Notes: a model not told the origin generated them from the sequence alone. Positions 18,384 to 27,486 are shown, counted from the stretch's first letter. The stretch is 64,000 nucleotides of DNA from Ktedonobacter sp. SOSP1-85 (GCF_016587415.1 NZ_BNJI01000002.1:930001-994000), one strand, 5' to 3'. Numbers and translations are program-made.

Positions 18384-19634
18384 ATGGATACAGCAAAAGA
18401 TCCATTTCTAGGGAGAAAAATTCGCGGATATCGCCTGGAAGAGTTGCGTAACCGTGGAAATATGACTGCAACATATCATGCTCGTACGCGTGAACTCTGG
18501 CTGGTCCCCGAACTATTTATCACCATTTTTCTCCTTCCTCAAGCGCTTCCACACAGTACGAGGAGGAATTTTCAAACAAGATTTGAACGTGAGGGAGAGC
18601 AACTCGTCACATTCCGTCATGCTCATCTCTTCCCGCTCTATGGCTATGGGGTACAAGAGGGCATCTTTTATCACATTCATCCCATATTTTCAGGTGAGAC
18701 GCTGGCTCAGCGTTTAAAACAGCAGCGACAGTGGACGCCGCATGAAGTGCTTACGATCCTGAACCCAATCGCGGATCTGCTTGATTTTATTCATGAGCAA
18801 GGGCGTGCATACCACTATCTCAATTCTAGCAATGTGCTCCTTCTCGATAAAGCCGATGTCAAACTCATAGAGTTGGGTACAATCGCTATGTTGCGCCTCA
18901 GAGGGCTTGAAGAGAGTGCTACACAGACTACCATGTACGAACACCTTAAAAATGTCGCCGGCAATTACCTGAGTCCGCCCGAATATCTTGCGCCAGAGAT
19001 CGTGCGAGGAGCCGAGGGTGATCCTCGCTCTGATGTCTACTCGCTTGGTGTCATGCTCTTCGAACTGTTGAGTGGGGCTCCGCCTTTTACGGGGAGTGAC
19101 TATCTAGAAGTGGCGCGTAAACATATTACTGAGCCTCTCCCGTCATTGCATGAGATCGCGCCAGCTATTCCGGTCGCGCTAGAGCTGGTGGTTAACCATG
19201 CACTGCATCGCGATCCAGAACGACGCTTCCAGACGGCCAGGGAGCTGGTAACGGCCTATACGCATGTGCTGAATGAGCGTTTATATACGCCAAAACAAGT
19301 GGGGATCGCGCAGAGAATCGAAAAGATACGCGAACTGGCGGGTCCTGCCATACCGCCTCCCGTGCCTCTGCCGGCTCCTCAGCCGCAGGAACAAAAGGTT
19401 GTGTCATCCAATCTAGGGCAGAGCGCCATTTCTACTGATATGACAGTACCCAAACCGCGTGAGAATAGGTTGACGCGTGCTTCCTTACAACAGCCAGAGA
19501 GGGTTGAGCCAGCGTCTCAATCATTTCCTGATGTTGTATCTGATCCAAACGAGACATTCTTACTTGCCTGGCGATCTGAGCCGCAGGGGCCGTCGGCCCC
19601 GGGCAGTATTCCCATAAGGAGTCCCAAGCCATGA
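18384..19634 (+). CDS. Ser/Thr-kinase-fold protein with degenerate active site (pseudokinase)
   Basis: ATG 18384 has AAAGGAA upstream and gives 416 residues. The first ~285 residues follow the bacterial Hanks-type kinase fold: glycine-loop region, YLAPEIVRG for the APE motif and SDVYSLGVMLFELLSG for helix F. The catalytic motifs are lost: the beta-3 lysine region reads FITIFLLPQ, the HRD-K-N loop reads HYLNSSN, and DFG reads ELG. Phosphotransfer is therefore unlikely, and a scaffold or sensor role is inferred. The C-terminal ~130 residues are Pro/Gln-rich and disordered. Its stop overlaps the next start (ATGA), so it is coupled to the HAMP protein. Confidence 0.85.
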   Translation: MDTAKDPFLGRKIRGYRLEELRNRGNMTATYHARTRELWLVPELFITIFLLPQALPHSTRRNFQTRFEREGEQLVTFRHAHLFPLYGYGVQEGIFYHIHPIFSGETLAQRLKQQRQWTPHEVLTILNPIADLLDFIHEQGRAYHYLNSSNVLLLDKADVKLIELGTIAMLRLRGLEESATQTTMYEHLKNVAGNYLSPPEYLAPEIVRGAEGDPRSDVYSLGVMLFELLSGAPPFTGSDYLEVARKHITEPLPSLHEIAPAIPVALELVVNHALHRDPERRFQTARELVTAYTHVLNERLYTPKQVGIAQRIEKIRELAGPAIPPPVPLPAPQPQEQKVVSSNLGQSAISTDMTVPKPRENRLTRASLQQPERVEPASQSFPDVVSDPNETFLLAWRSEPQGPSAPGSIPIRSPKP

Positions 19635-20800
19635 AGTCAAATATTTTCCGCCTGGAATTACTTCTCGCCGCCATGTTGCCTGTCACCGCAATTTTTATTG
19701 TTGGTGTCGTTGGACTGGAACAGCGCGAGAATACAGGTGTCAGCCTTTTTTTAGGTGTGCTTTTTGCCTGTGCCATCGCGGTCTTTTTCGCTGAGATCGC
19801 TCTCGTACGCTTTATGCAACGCGCGACGAAAAATCAATATGCGCAGCTAGTAGAGGTCTGCCAGGCGTATATGTCCGGACAGAGAGAGAGACGCGTTCCT
19901 CTTCTGAGAAACAACGCGCTTTCTCCCCTTGCCCAGACGCTCAATGCTCTTCTCGATAATGTCAATGTTGGTATTCAGCAGGCTCAGTATACTGGTAAAG
20001 CGACCAATGATGTCCAGCAACTGGAGCTACAAATTCGCCAGCTTGTGACTGATATCAAGCCTATCATGGATGGGAATTTGCGTGTCCGAGCCAGCGTGCC
20101 TTCCGGTAGGCTTGGCATGGTTGCGGATATTTGTAACGCGCTTATCGAAGAGCTGGCAAACCTGGCGAAGTGGACGCGTTATTCTTCTAAGCAAGTGATG
20201 TCTAAGACACAAAGCCTGCTCTCTAGCTCGATTGAACTGGCTCAGACCTCCGAGATACAAACCACGCGCTTCTCTGATACTACCGAAACTGTAGAGAAGC
20301 TTGTAGCATTCATACAGCGCTTGAGTAGTACTCTTCAGCTCAATGTCGAACTTATCCATGAGATACGAGCGATGCTGTTGAAACGTCCAGAGCTGCAAAA
20401 GGGTTCGGGTGAGAGCACGCTGATTGTCAATACGACGCAGTCATTGGAAGATGCGCAACAACAGACGCGCCTGCTGACGCGCATCAATACAGATACCCAG
20501 CGGTTGGAAGCCTTGCTCAATGAGCTTCTCGTTTCCGCGCAAGCCAATGCCACCCTGGCAGAATCTATGATCTCCGATCTGTATGCCATCGCGCAACGCA
20601 TTCATCAATCCAGCGCCTCTATTCTCCAAACCGCCGAGCACATTCACTCCCTGGCGAAACTCGCGCAGCAATGGAACGCCTCTATTGAGAACTTTCAGTT
20701 GCCAGAAGAGGCCCTGGACTACGCGGTTGTCGGCGAGGATAGTACCGCTCTGCGGGCGCCAGTACCAACGGATACCCTCGGTCACAAAGCGGGTATGTAA
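19631..20800 (+). CDS. Two-helix membrane protein with HAMP-like and coiled-coil domains
   Basis: A 389-residue protein with two N-terminal helices (residues 7-27 and 36-58) on a short hairpin, a HAMP-like segment after each of two repeats (LSPLAQTLNALLDNV; GRLGMVADICNALIEEL), then long heptad-rich helices to residue ~360. It resembles the signalling half of chemoreceptors or sensor kinases without a kinase or adaptation domain. It is translationally coupled to the pseudokinase, which suggests one membrane signalling unit. The protein at 55922-56965 has a related HAMP segment. Ligand and output are unknown. Confidence 0.78.
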   Translation: MKSNIFRLELLLAAMLPVTAIFIVGVVGLEQRENTGVSLFLGVLFACAIAVFFAEIALVRFMQRATKNQYAQLVEVCQAYMSGQRERRVPLLRNNALSPLAQTLNALLDNVNVGIQQAQYTGKATNDVQQLELQIRQLVTDIKPIMDGNLRVRASVPSGRLGMVADICNALIEELANLAKWTRYSSKQVMSKTQSLLSSSIELAQTSEIQTTRFSDTTETVEKLVAFIQRLSSTLQLNVELIHEIRAMLLKRPELQKGSGESTLIVNTTQSLEDAQQQTRLLTRINTDTQRLEALLNELLVSAQANATLAESMISDLYAIAQRIHQSSASILQTAEHIHSLAKLAQQWNASIENFQLPEEALDYAVVGEDSTALRAPVPTDTLGHKAGM

Positions 20801-20860
20801 GGAAATTTATATGTGCAAAAACAGAAAAAACTGTTTTTGCACATATAAATTTCCTTTTTT
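20799..20860 (+). terminator. Strong rho-independent terminator
   Basis: A perfect 26-bp stem (20799-20824 with 20831-20856, core GGAAATTTATATGTGC), a six-A loop and a T-run follow directly on the stop codon of the HAMP gene. Confidence 0.9.
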
Positions 20861-20950
20861 ATCAGACCGAGCGTAAGACCCCTGCCTTCAGGCATGAGGA
20901 TACAAGCGAGTCCTTTTCTGGTGGATAGGGTTGTGGGGGAGACACCCGTA

Positions 20951-20979
20951 TTGACATACTCACTCTTCTCCGATATACT
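20951..20979 (+). promoter_or_regulatory. Near-consensus sigma-70-type promoter inside the IS605 remnant
   Basis: TTGACA (20951-20956), a 17-base spacer and TATACT (20974-20979) read rightward into the omega-RNA-like region. Confidence 0.75.
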
Positions 20980-20985
20980 AGAACA

Positions 20986-21220
20986 AGTGTTTTTGTACAT
21001 ACACAAATGAAAAGTGTTTCCTGGGTTCGTAGGTAAATTCGCGTCCTACGGTAAAAATGCTTGCGTGCAAGTGTTCCTGTACCTCTCGAAAGGTCTTTAA
21101 GAGCTCACAAGCCGCCTTTCACACAAGAGAGCAAACACGTTTTGGCTCGGACGGAGCCATCAGGAAGCTTCGGCTTGCTGAGAAGCCCCCGGCTTTAGCC
21201 GTGGGGAGTCGTCACTAGGC
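20986..21220 (+). ncRNA. Candidate orphan TnpB-type omega-RNA (reRNA)
   Basis: Downstream of the consensus promoter is about 230 bases with no credible protein frame but several short hairpins: CGTAGG/CCTACG, CTTGC/GCAAG, ACCT/AGGT and GGCTC/GAGCC. It ends in the CCCC-CGGCTTTAGCC-GTGGGG stem that caps TnpB guide RNAs. In TnpB systems the guide is read from the host DNA just past this right end, here starting near 21216. No tnpB is present, so any function would need a nuclease in trans. Identity is inferred from the end structure only. Confidence 0.45.
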
Positions 21221-21275
21221 GCGTCCCTTGAGGTGTCTGCCCCTTCCCTCGAAGGCTGAGGTATGGAACGGATCG

Positions 21276-21959
21276 TTAACAATTTCCTAATGTATGCCAG
21301 GTAATAGGTCCGACTTGACCATCAACCTGTATATGCTCCTTTGTCTGCCATTCTTTAACAGCGTATTGTGTATTTGTGCCAAAGTCTCCGTCAACAGCCA
21401 GGGCATGCCCGTTCTGGTCTAACATCTTGCGCGCATTCAATTCTTGCTGAAGCGTTTTGACCCAGCTACCTGTACTCCCATACTGAATCAGGGGAGGGCA
21501 GACCGGTTTGGGCGTTGGTGTCGGGCGTGGGGGAGTGGGTTGCCTGGGGGCCCCGGGCGTAGCGGGAACTGTGCGAGTAGTCCCGGGTGTGGGAGTAGAA
21601 GCTGGTGCCAGGTGGAGTATGCGGGTGGAGGGGACGGGAGAGGGTTCACCCCCATTAGCACTTTTGACAATGGTTGTTGATAGTGCTGGAAATGCTAAAG
21701 CGGTTCTTGCTGTATCTATGGGTGATAAAAATATGCTAGACGCTAATAGTAGTAAGGCTACACCGATAAGCGCGATCATCAGGATAATCTTCTTCTCTTC
21801 ATTTGCAGAGCGTTTCTTGACTGGTGGGGGTGGAGACGGTGTAAGTGTGGATGCATCTATGTTGATAGCAGGCCGGGAATACTCAAGAGGAGACTCGCCA
21901 TCTTTTAGCGTAATGTCATCTGGTGAGGCTGGCTGGTCTGGATTGGTGTGTTTTGTCAT
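21276..21959 (-). CDS. Membrane-anchored peptidoglycan-binding protein
   Basis: A 227-residue protein: a polar cytoplasmic N-terminus of ~55 residues, one membrane helix at about 57-78, a long Pro/Thr-rich wall-spanning linker (TPTPGTTRTVP, PTPPRPTPTPKP), then a C-terminal PG_binding_1-like domain. That domain is marked by LIQYGSTGSWVKTLQQELN, VDGDFGTNTQYAVKEWQ and VDGQVGPITWHTL, the repeat pattern of this fold. It probably holds the protein to cell-wall peptidoglycan; no catalytic domain is attached. It is monocistronic, ending near the IS605 remnant. Confidence 0.85.
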   Translation of the reverse strand: MTKHTNPDQPASPDDITLKDGESPLEYSRPAINIDASTLTPSPPPPVKKRSANEEKKIILMIALIGVALLLLASSIFLSPIDTARTALAFPALSTTIVKSANGGEPSPVPSTRILHLAPASTPTPGTTRTVPATPGAPRQPTPPRPTPTPKPVCPPLIQYGSTGSWVKTLQQELNARKMLDQNGHALAVDGDFGTNTQYAVKEWQTKEHIQVDGQVGPITWHTLGNC

Positions 21960-22124
21960 CCTTGAACCTTCTCCGATTTGTCATAGATAGAAATATGCAA
22001 GTGTTCGTTCACTCTAAAAATGGAAGTTTTCTTTGTAGATTCCTTTTCTAGGATACTCTGTTTCTTTGCCTGGGGCAAGGTATTGTGTCTTAATTTAGGT
22101 ATTTCTCGCTACTATGTGGCTCGC

Positions 22125-22183
22125 CATTTTAAGAGTTATGGTGTGGGTTGCCGAAGGCAACCCACACCATAACTCTTAAAATG
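22125..22183 (-). terminator. Perfect 28-bp hairpin
   Basis: Arms 22125-22152 and 22156-22183 pair perfectly around a GAA loop (core AAGAGTTATGGTGTGGG). It lies just past the 3' end of the histidine kinase gene. The rest of the gap 21960-22233 holds nothing else recognisable. Confidence 0.75.
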
Positions 22184-22233
22184 ACATTGCCGTATTTGAG
22201 GTAGGGGAAGAGGGTACTCTGCTCTTGCAGAGG

Positions 22234-24522
22234 TTACCGGGCCAGAGGAAGGGTAAACCAGAAGGTTGAACCTTCACCTGGCTGGCTCTCCAGACCAACC
22301 TGGCCTCCCAGCCCTTCGATGATGGTGCGACTGATGTGCAGGCCAATGCCCAGGCCCACGGCGGAACCGCTGCGCACCTCGACATCTGGATCGCGGTAGA
22401 AGCGCTCCCATATTTTGCTCTGTTGCTCCGTGGTGATGCCGGGTCCATGGTCGATGACTGCCACACGCACCCTGTCTCTCTCCAGGCCGACGGTTAGTGT
22501 GATAGGTTGGCTGGTGTCCGAGTATTTCAGGGCATTTGTAAGGTAATTCATGATAACCTGGCGCAGGCGGTCCACATCGGCGATGACTGCTATTCTCTGT
22601 TTCCCTGGCAGGTTGAGAGTGAATGAACGTTTGGCGTCCATGTCGCGCAGATCTTCGGCACACTCGCGTACAACCTGGGCCAGGTTGCAGTTTTCAGGCT
22701 GAAGTTCGAGCTGGTCGGCGCGGATACGCGAGACATCCAGCAGGTCGCGAATCATGCGTATCTGGGTATTGATCTGCCGCTCGGTGCGAGTAAGAAAGCT
22801 CTGCACGGAGGCTACCAACTCAACCATCTCTTCGGAGAGGAGATTCTGTTGCTTGAGGATGCGCCTGACCTGCCTGCGTGCCAGTTGTACACTGGTTTTG
22901 ATGGCCGTCATAGGCGTGCGTAGCTCATGGGCCGCGATGCCGATAAAATCATCCATCATGCGCGTGGTTTCCAGGGCGGCAAGCTCACGGGCGCGCGCCT
23001 CGGCTCGCTCGCGGACCAGGTACTCGCGCTCGACAAGCAAGGCCGTAAGTTTCCCTACCGCCGAGGCAATGGCTCGCTCTTCCGCGGGCGAGTATTTGCG
23101 CCCGCTTGCCTCATAGTCAAGGGAGAGAACGCCGATAAAGCGGTCACCGATGCGAAGTGGTGCGAGGAGTACCGCTTGAAGGCCATAGGTGGGCGCCTCT
23201 GGCTTGCGGCGCTCGCTCAGATGGAAATTAATAACCTGCCCGGCGCCCAATTGGGCGATTTGTTGTGGCGAGAGGTAGTCGTCCAGGCTGGCGCCAGAGA
23301 CATGCTGCCACCAGTGGCTTTCATAATGCGGGGGGAATCCATAGACGTCGATGGGTTGAAGTTGCTCTGTCTGGCTATCAAGGGTGACGGCACTGGCAGA
23401 GCGATAGCCGAGCAGGTCACAGGCGAGCTTGAGCAGGCGGTGAAAGACATCGCGATTGCCTTTGCCAGCCAGTGCCTCGCTTGTGGTGGGGTCTGCGATG
23501 CCGACCAGGGCCTCGGCCATGATGAGCATGGAGGCCAGGGCCTCATGTGTGCGCCGCTCTTGCTCGCGGCGTTGTGTCACATCGCGCAGCACGAGGACGC
23601 CGCCGATGATGCGCCCATGCTGGCTGCGAATCGGTGTTCCGGTGATGCTGACATGGATTGTACGCTTATCCAGGGTTTGCAGGGTAATATCGGTGGGCTG
23701 GGAACTGGAGAGTTCTTCTCCCCGTAGAATGCGCCTGAGCGGCCACTGTTCGAGGGTGAGCGGGTTGCCATATTCGTCGCGCGGCAGCACCTGAGCGCCA
23801 CGCCGGGCTGGTGGTAGCGAGGGATAGTCTTCATCAAAGGCGAGCAGCTTCTGGAGCGCCTGGTTAAAGCGGATAATCTTACCATCGGTATCCATGACCA
23901 TGATTGCGTCATTGATATTCTCGAAAATTGTTTCTGTCTGGATAAGCAGGCTTTCTACCTGGTGGTGAGCGCGGGTTGCTGCACGCCTGGCGTGTTGTGT
24001 CTGGCTGGTGACCAGGCTTACACTCAGGCCGATGATAGCGAAGAGGCCCAGGCCAAAGATATTTTCAGATTGTGTGAGCGCGAAGGTGTTACTTGTGAGC
24101 ATAGGCGTGGCATGAGAGTACTGTAGCACAAAGGCGAGCATAAGCGTCCCAACCAGGGTTGCCAGAATGCCTGGGACCGTTCCCCAACCCAGTGAGATGA
24201 TAACAACCATGAGAATAATGGGAGTCTCAATAAAGTGAAATGAGGGTGCCATGCGCAATATGGAGAAGAGAAAGAGGGTTGCCAGTATAGGCAGGAGTAC
24301 CGCACAAACATAGCCAACAGCGGCGTGCTGTAGTTGTGGAGGAAAGAATTCGGGTGCGAAGGTATGGAGCTGCAAAAAGCGTCCTATGCGCTGCCCCCTG
24401 GTGAGGGGAACCGATGGTGGCAGGGGACGTGAAGGAGAGAGAAACTTATCCGTGTCCGGGTCTGGTTTAGCAAATTTATCGGTTTCTTGCGTCCCCTCAT
24501 GGATATGATTGCGCGGGTCCAT
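22234..24522 (-). CDS. Hybrid-input sensor histidine kinase (DUF4118-PAS-GAF-HisKA-HATPase)
   Basis: The start ATG 24520-24522 has AAGGAG 8 bases upstream, giving about 762 residues. A KdpD-like four-helix membrane domain (residues ~65-175, including VVIISLGWGTVPGILATLVG) is followed by a PAS domain (~195-320), a GAF domain (~355-510), a HisKA dimerisation domain with the phospho-acceptor His in GIAAHELRTPMTAIK, and an ATPase domain with NYLTNALKY and DHGPGI boxes. All catalytic boxes are present. No response regulator is adjacent, so it is an orphan kinase. Confidence 0.92.
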   Translation of the reverse strand: MDPRNHIHEGTQETDKFAKPDPDTDKFLSPSRPLPPSVPLTRGQRIGRFLQLHTFAPEFFPPQLQHAAVGYVCAVLLPILATLFLFSILRMAPSFHFIETPIILMVVIISLGWGTVPGILATLVGTLMLAFVLQYSHATPMLTSNTFALTQSENIFGLGLFAIIGLSVSLVTSQTQHARRAATRAHHQVESLLIQTETIFENINDAIMVMDTDGKIIRFNQALQKLLAFDEDYPSLPPARRGAQVLPRDEYGNPLTLEQWPLRRILRGEELSSSQPTDITLQTLDKRTIHVSITGTPIRSQHGRIIGGVLVLRDVTQRREQERRTHEALASMLIMAEALVGIADPTTSEALAGKGNRDVFHRLLKLACDLLGYRSASAVTLDSQTEQLQPIDVYGFPPHYESHWWQHVSGASLDDYLSPQQIAQLGAGQVINFHLSERRKPEAPTYGLQAVLLAPLRIGDRFIGVLSLDYEASGRKYSPAEERAIASAVGKLTALLVEREYLVRERAEARARELAALETTRMMDDFIGIAAHELRTPMTAIKTSVQLARRQVRRILKQQNLLSEEMVELVASVQSFLTRTERQINTQIRMIRDLLDVSRIRADQLELQPENCNLAQVVRECAEDLRDMDAKRSFTLNLPGKQRIAVIADVDRLRQVIMNYLTNALKYSDTSQPITLTVGLERDRVRVAVIDHGPGITTEQQSKIWERFYRDPDVEVRSGSAVGLGIGLHISRTIIEGLGGQVGLESQPGEGSTFWFTLPLAR

Positions 24523-24674
24523 ACGCTTTCTCCTTTGTAGGGTCCTGGGGGGATAACATGTAATAGGTGATAGCAGAAAAATTGGGAAGACAGGACCTCT
24601 GTTTAGAATACGGAGAAAGATGCTTAACCGTGCCAACCGGGCATTCAGGAAGGACTTCAGGGTAATGAGGCTCG

Positions 24675-24722
24675 CTACTTGCGTACGTGACTACTTCCGG
24701 AAGTAGTCACGTACGCAAGTAG
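24675..24722. repeat. Perfect loopless 48-bp palindrome (family A-related)
   Basis: 24675-24698 is the exact reverse complement of 24699-24722. Its outer CTACTTGCGTACG is shared with the family A repeat at 29018-29040 and 31371-31450. Confidence 0.85.
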
Positions 24723-24767
24723 AGGGCTATATCACACTTACAAAATAGAAAGAAGGATACTTTAATC

Positions 24768-25112
24768 ATGCTAGCTGTAATATTTGAAGTTATTCCAAAG
24801 CCAGAAGAGAAGCAGGAATATCTCGATATCGCTGCTTCTCTTCGTCCATTGCTTAATGAAATCGATGGCTTTATCTCTATAGAGCGTTTCGAGAGCCTCT
24901 CGACTCCTGGGAAGATTCTATCGCTCTCATTCTGGAGGGATGAACAGGCGATCCAGGCATGGAGGCAAATGGAAGAGCACCGGGCGGCGCAGTCCAGGGG
25001 CAGAGCCGATATATTCAAAGACTACCGGTTGCGTATCGCTGGTGTTGTCAGAGATTATGGTATGTTTGAGCGAGAGCAGGCACCACGCGATAGCCAGGCT
25101 TTCCATAGCTAG
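24768..25112 (+). CDS. Antibiotic biosynthesis monooxygenase (ABM)-fold protein
   Basis: A 114-residue protein of the dimeric alpha-beta-barrel ABM family. It opens with the usual first strand (LAVIFEVIPKPEEKQEYL), has the central IDGFISIERFES and SLSFWRDEQAIQAWR, and ends with a conserved HxxAQxxGRxxxFxDYRLRI-type segment. Members act as cofactor-free monooxygenases or haem-handling enzymes; which one cannot be told from sequence. AAGGA precedes the start. The family B repeat begins 19 bases after the stop. Confidence 0.85.
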   Translation: MLAVIFEVIPKPEEKQEYLDIAASLRPLLNEIDGFISIERFESLSTPGKILSLSFWRDEQAIQAWRQMEEHRAAQSRGRADIFKDYRLRIAGVVRDYGMFEREQAPRDSQAFHS

Positions 25113-25130
25113 AGGAACCGTGTATGGTCC

Positions 25131-25153
25131 GACGCGTGCTTTAGCAGCGTCGG
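25131..25153. repeat. Family B repeat, single arm
   Basis: GACGCGTGCTTTAGCAGCGT plus CGG is identical to one arm of the long palindrome at 40711-40777. It overlaps the last codons of the MarR-family gene. Confidence 0.8.
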
Positions 25154-25617
25154 GCCTGCCTTGCGTTTGTGGTAAGTTGTGAAACGAGCTTGTCCGCGAG
25201 GGCCTGAGCGCCCTGGAGATAGGCGGAGAGGTCCTCATCGCCAAGCTGGTGCAGGCAGGCGGCGATAGTCTGCCGCCCAATGAGCAAGCGCGCGTAAAGC
25301 TCTTCGCCCTGACTGGTGAGCGTGACCAGGCAGCGACGGCGGTCAGCGGGATCTTCGAAACGTCGCGCGAAGCCCGCCTGCACCAACTTCTCTACCAGGT
25401 GACCAGCCGTGGGAATGCCGATCTCCATATGGCGCGCCAGGTGACCGACCTGGAGCGGACTATGATTCGCCAGCAAGAGCAATGTACGCAACTGCGCAAG
25501 CGAGAGATCAAGGTCCATCCAGGTCGTCGCCAGGCTATGCCAGAGCGCCCGGTGAATTTCCAGGTAATAGCGCAGGGCCTCCTCTTCCTGCGTTGCGCGC
25601 GGAGGATGGGCTGGCAT
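25141..25617 (-). CDS. MarR-family transcriptional regulator
   Basis: A 158-residue winged-helix regulator with the MarR layout: helix-turn-helix (LQVGHLARHMEIGIPTAGHL), wing with DPADRRRCLVTLT, and flanking dimerisation helices. AAGGAGG lies 9 bases before the ATG. It follows asnB by 21 bases on the same strand, so the two are one operon. The two palindromes upstream of asnB with ATCAA half-sites are natural candidate operators. The final codons are formed by a dispersed repeat, so the true C-terminus may have been altered by its insertion. Confidence 0.9.
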   Translation of the reverse strand: MPAHPPRATQEEEALRYYLEIHRALWHSLATTWMDLDLSLAQLRTLLLLANHSPLQVGHLARHMEIGIPTAGHLVEKLVQAGFARRFEDPADRRRCLVTLTSQGEELYARLLIGRQTIAACLHQLGDEDLSAYLQGAQALADKLVSQLTTNARQARRC

Positions 25618-25638
25618 GTGGGATCTCCTCCTTCTGTT

Positions 25639-27486
25639 TTATGGCGTTACGACATGATACTCTTGCAACCAGGCATTGGCCTGAATCAAGTAGTCAAAGA
25701 GGAAGTAGGCATTCTCCCCACGTCTCTCCTCATCGGGATGCTCCGCGAGCTGGCGGATAAACTCCACATTGACGAAAGAGTTTACTGGCGCGTTGGCATT
25801 ATTGAGGATCTCCAGCGTCCAGCGGCGCACGGCCTGAGTATAGGCCGGATCGAACGAGGTTGGGTACGCGCTCTTGCGGCGCATCCGTACCTCTTCGGGA
25901 AGCAGGCCGCTAAAGGCGCGGCGCAGAATACCCTTCTCTATATTATCGACGGTCTTCATCTCCCAGGGAATATTCCAGACATACTGTACCAGGCGATGGT
26001 CGCAGAAGGGGACACGTACCTCCAGGCCAGTCGCCATGCTCATACGGTCCTTGCGGTCCAGCAGCAGGAGCAGGAAGCGCGTCATATTCAGGTAGAAAAT
26101 CTCACGGATACGGGCATCGCGCGGGGACTCGCCCTCCAGGCGCGGAACCTCGGCCAGGGCTTCCTGGTAGAGGCGCTGCATATGCTCACGTGGATGGAGC
26201 TCTTGCGCCAGGGCTGGCGAGAGGAAGGGCGTACCCATATTCATAAACTGGTTATCGCCCCTGGGATTCATGCGCGCGGCGATCCAGGGGAAAGTCGGCG
26301 TATTAAGCACGTGCTCCTGGTGGAACCAGGGATAGCCGCCAAAGACCTCGTCGGCCGACTCGCCCGAGAGCGCGACCGTCGCGTTCTGTTTGATGACCTT
26401 AAAAAGCAAGTAGAGTGAGGTCTCGATCTGCCCCATCTTGGGCCGATCATGGGCGCGCATGGATACGAGCAGGTTCTCAATCAGCTCATCAGTGGAGACT
26501 ACAACATCATGATGATTGGTCGGTAGGTAACGCGCCACCTGCTCGACATAAGGGCGGTCGATGCTTGGACGAATGGCGTTGCTCTCAAAGTGCTCCTCAC
26601 TATTGGCATAGTTGATGGCATAGGTATCAAGCACCTTGTGCTCGCTCTGAAATTCGCGTGCTGCCAGCGAGGTCACACCACTGGAGTCCAGCCCGCCCGA
26701 GAGGAGTGTCACCACGGGTACATCGGCGATGAGCTGGCGCTTGACGGTATCCTTCAGAAGCGAACGAATATACTCGGCGGTCGTCTCCAGGTCATCGGTA
26801 TGGGGCCTGCTGACCAGCTGCCAGTAGGGACGAATATGTGTGCGCTCACGTGTGAAGGTTGCGCAGTGGGCGGGGCGTAGCTCATGAATATCGCGGAAGA
26901 TGCCGCCACCAGACATAAAGAGCGAGACAAAGATGGCCTTCATGCCCTCATCATCCAGTACAGGCTCGACCAGCGGATGGGCCAGCAGGGCCTTGATCTC
27001 TGAGCCGAAGACGATGGCGCTGCCTACCTGAGCGTAGAAGAGCGGCTTTACACCCAGGTGGTCGCGGGCGATAAAGAGCCGCTGACGCGCCTCGTCCCAG
27101 ATGGCGAAGGCGAAGATGCCATTAAAGTGGTTGACGCACTCCTCGCCCCACTCAACATAGGCATGTAATAAAACCTCAGTATCGGAATGGGTGCGAAAGA
27201 CATGATCGCGCGCGCGCAGCTCCTCGCGCAACTCGCGGAAGTTATAGAGTTCTCCATTATAGGTCAGGGCATAAGTCTGTTCACCCTGGGTAAAGAGCAT
27301 AGGTTGCTTGCCGCCAACGGGATCAATAACGATCAGGCGACGGTGCGCCAGGGCGGCGCGGGGAGAGAGCCAGTAGCCCTCGCGGTCTGGCCCGCGCTCC
27401 TTTAGCGTGCAAGCCATCTGCTCCAGCACAGGTTGCTGCTGCGAGAGATCCTGTTCCCAATCGATCCAACCGGTGATACCGCACAT
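25639..27486 (-). CDS. asnB: Asparagine synthase (glutamine-hydrolysing)
   Basis: It makes asparagine from aspartate, glutamine and ATP. The 615-residue protein starts MCGITGW, with Cys2 as the glutaminase nucleophile after Met removal, and has the class II amidotransferase domain to about residue 200. The synthetase domain carries the PP-loop SGGLDSSGV near 260 and GESADEVFGGY near 375. Length and motifs match the AsnB family. It leads an operon with the MarR gene. Some AsnB-like proteins amidate other carboxylates (cell wall, peptides), and a MarR partner leaves that open. Confidence 0.95.
   Translation of the reverse strand: MCGITGWIDWEQDLSQQQPVLEQMACTLKERGPDREGYWLSPRAALAHRRLIVIDPVGGKQPMLFTQGEQTYALTYNGELYNFRELREELRARDHVFRTHSDTEVLLHAYVEWGEECVNHFNGIFAFAIWDEARQRLFIARDHLGVKPLFYAQVGSAIVFGSEIKALLAHPLVEPVLDDEGMKAIFVSLFMSGGGIFRDIHELRPAHCATFTRERTHIRPYWQLVSRPHTDDLETTAEYIRSLLKDTVKRQLIADVPVVTLLSGGLDSSGVTSLAAREFQSEHKVLDTYAINYANSEEHFESNAIRPSIDRPYVEQVARYLPTNHHDVVVSTDELIENLLVSMRAHDRPKMGQIETSLYLLFKVIKQNATVALSGESADEVFGGYPWFHQEHVLNTPTFPWIAARMNPRGDNQFMNMGTPFLSPALAQELHPREHMQRLYQEALAEVPRLEGESPRDARIREIFYLNMTRFLLLLLDRKDRMSMATGLEVRVPFCDHRLVQYVWNIPWEMKTVDNIEKGILRRAFSGLLPEEVRMRRKSAYPTSFDPAYTQAVRRWTLEILNNANAPVNSFVNVEFIRQLAEHPDEERRGENAYFLFDYLIQANAWLQEYHVVTP

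Larger units (their letters stand above)
20870..21220 (+). mobile_element. IS200/IS605-type remnant without transposase or TnpB
   Basis: The left part contains ACCCCTGCCTTCAGGCATGA, the small hairpin common at IS605-family left ends. The right part contains AAGCCCCCGGCTTTAGCC followed by GTGGGGAG, the hairpin common at right ends of tnpB-carrying elements. No tnpA or tnpB frame lies between. The 350-base element therefore looks like a PATE/MITE-like derivative. No other gene lies in the gap 20801-21275. Confidence 0.6.

Noticed and set aside
20782..21006. 74-codon minus-strand frame
   Set aside because: It spans the terminator palindrome and the IS605 left end; the repeated MCKN/CTYKF peptides are only the translated hairpin arms.
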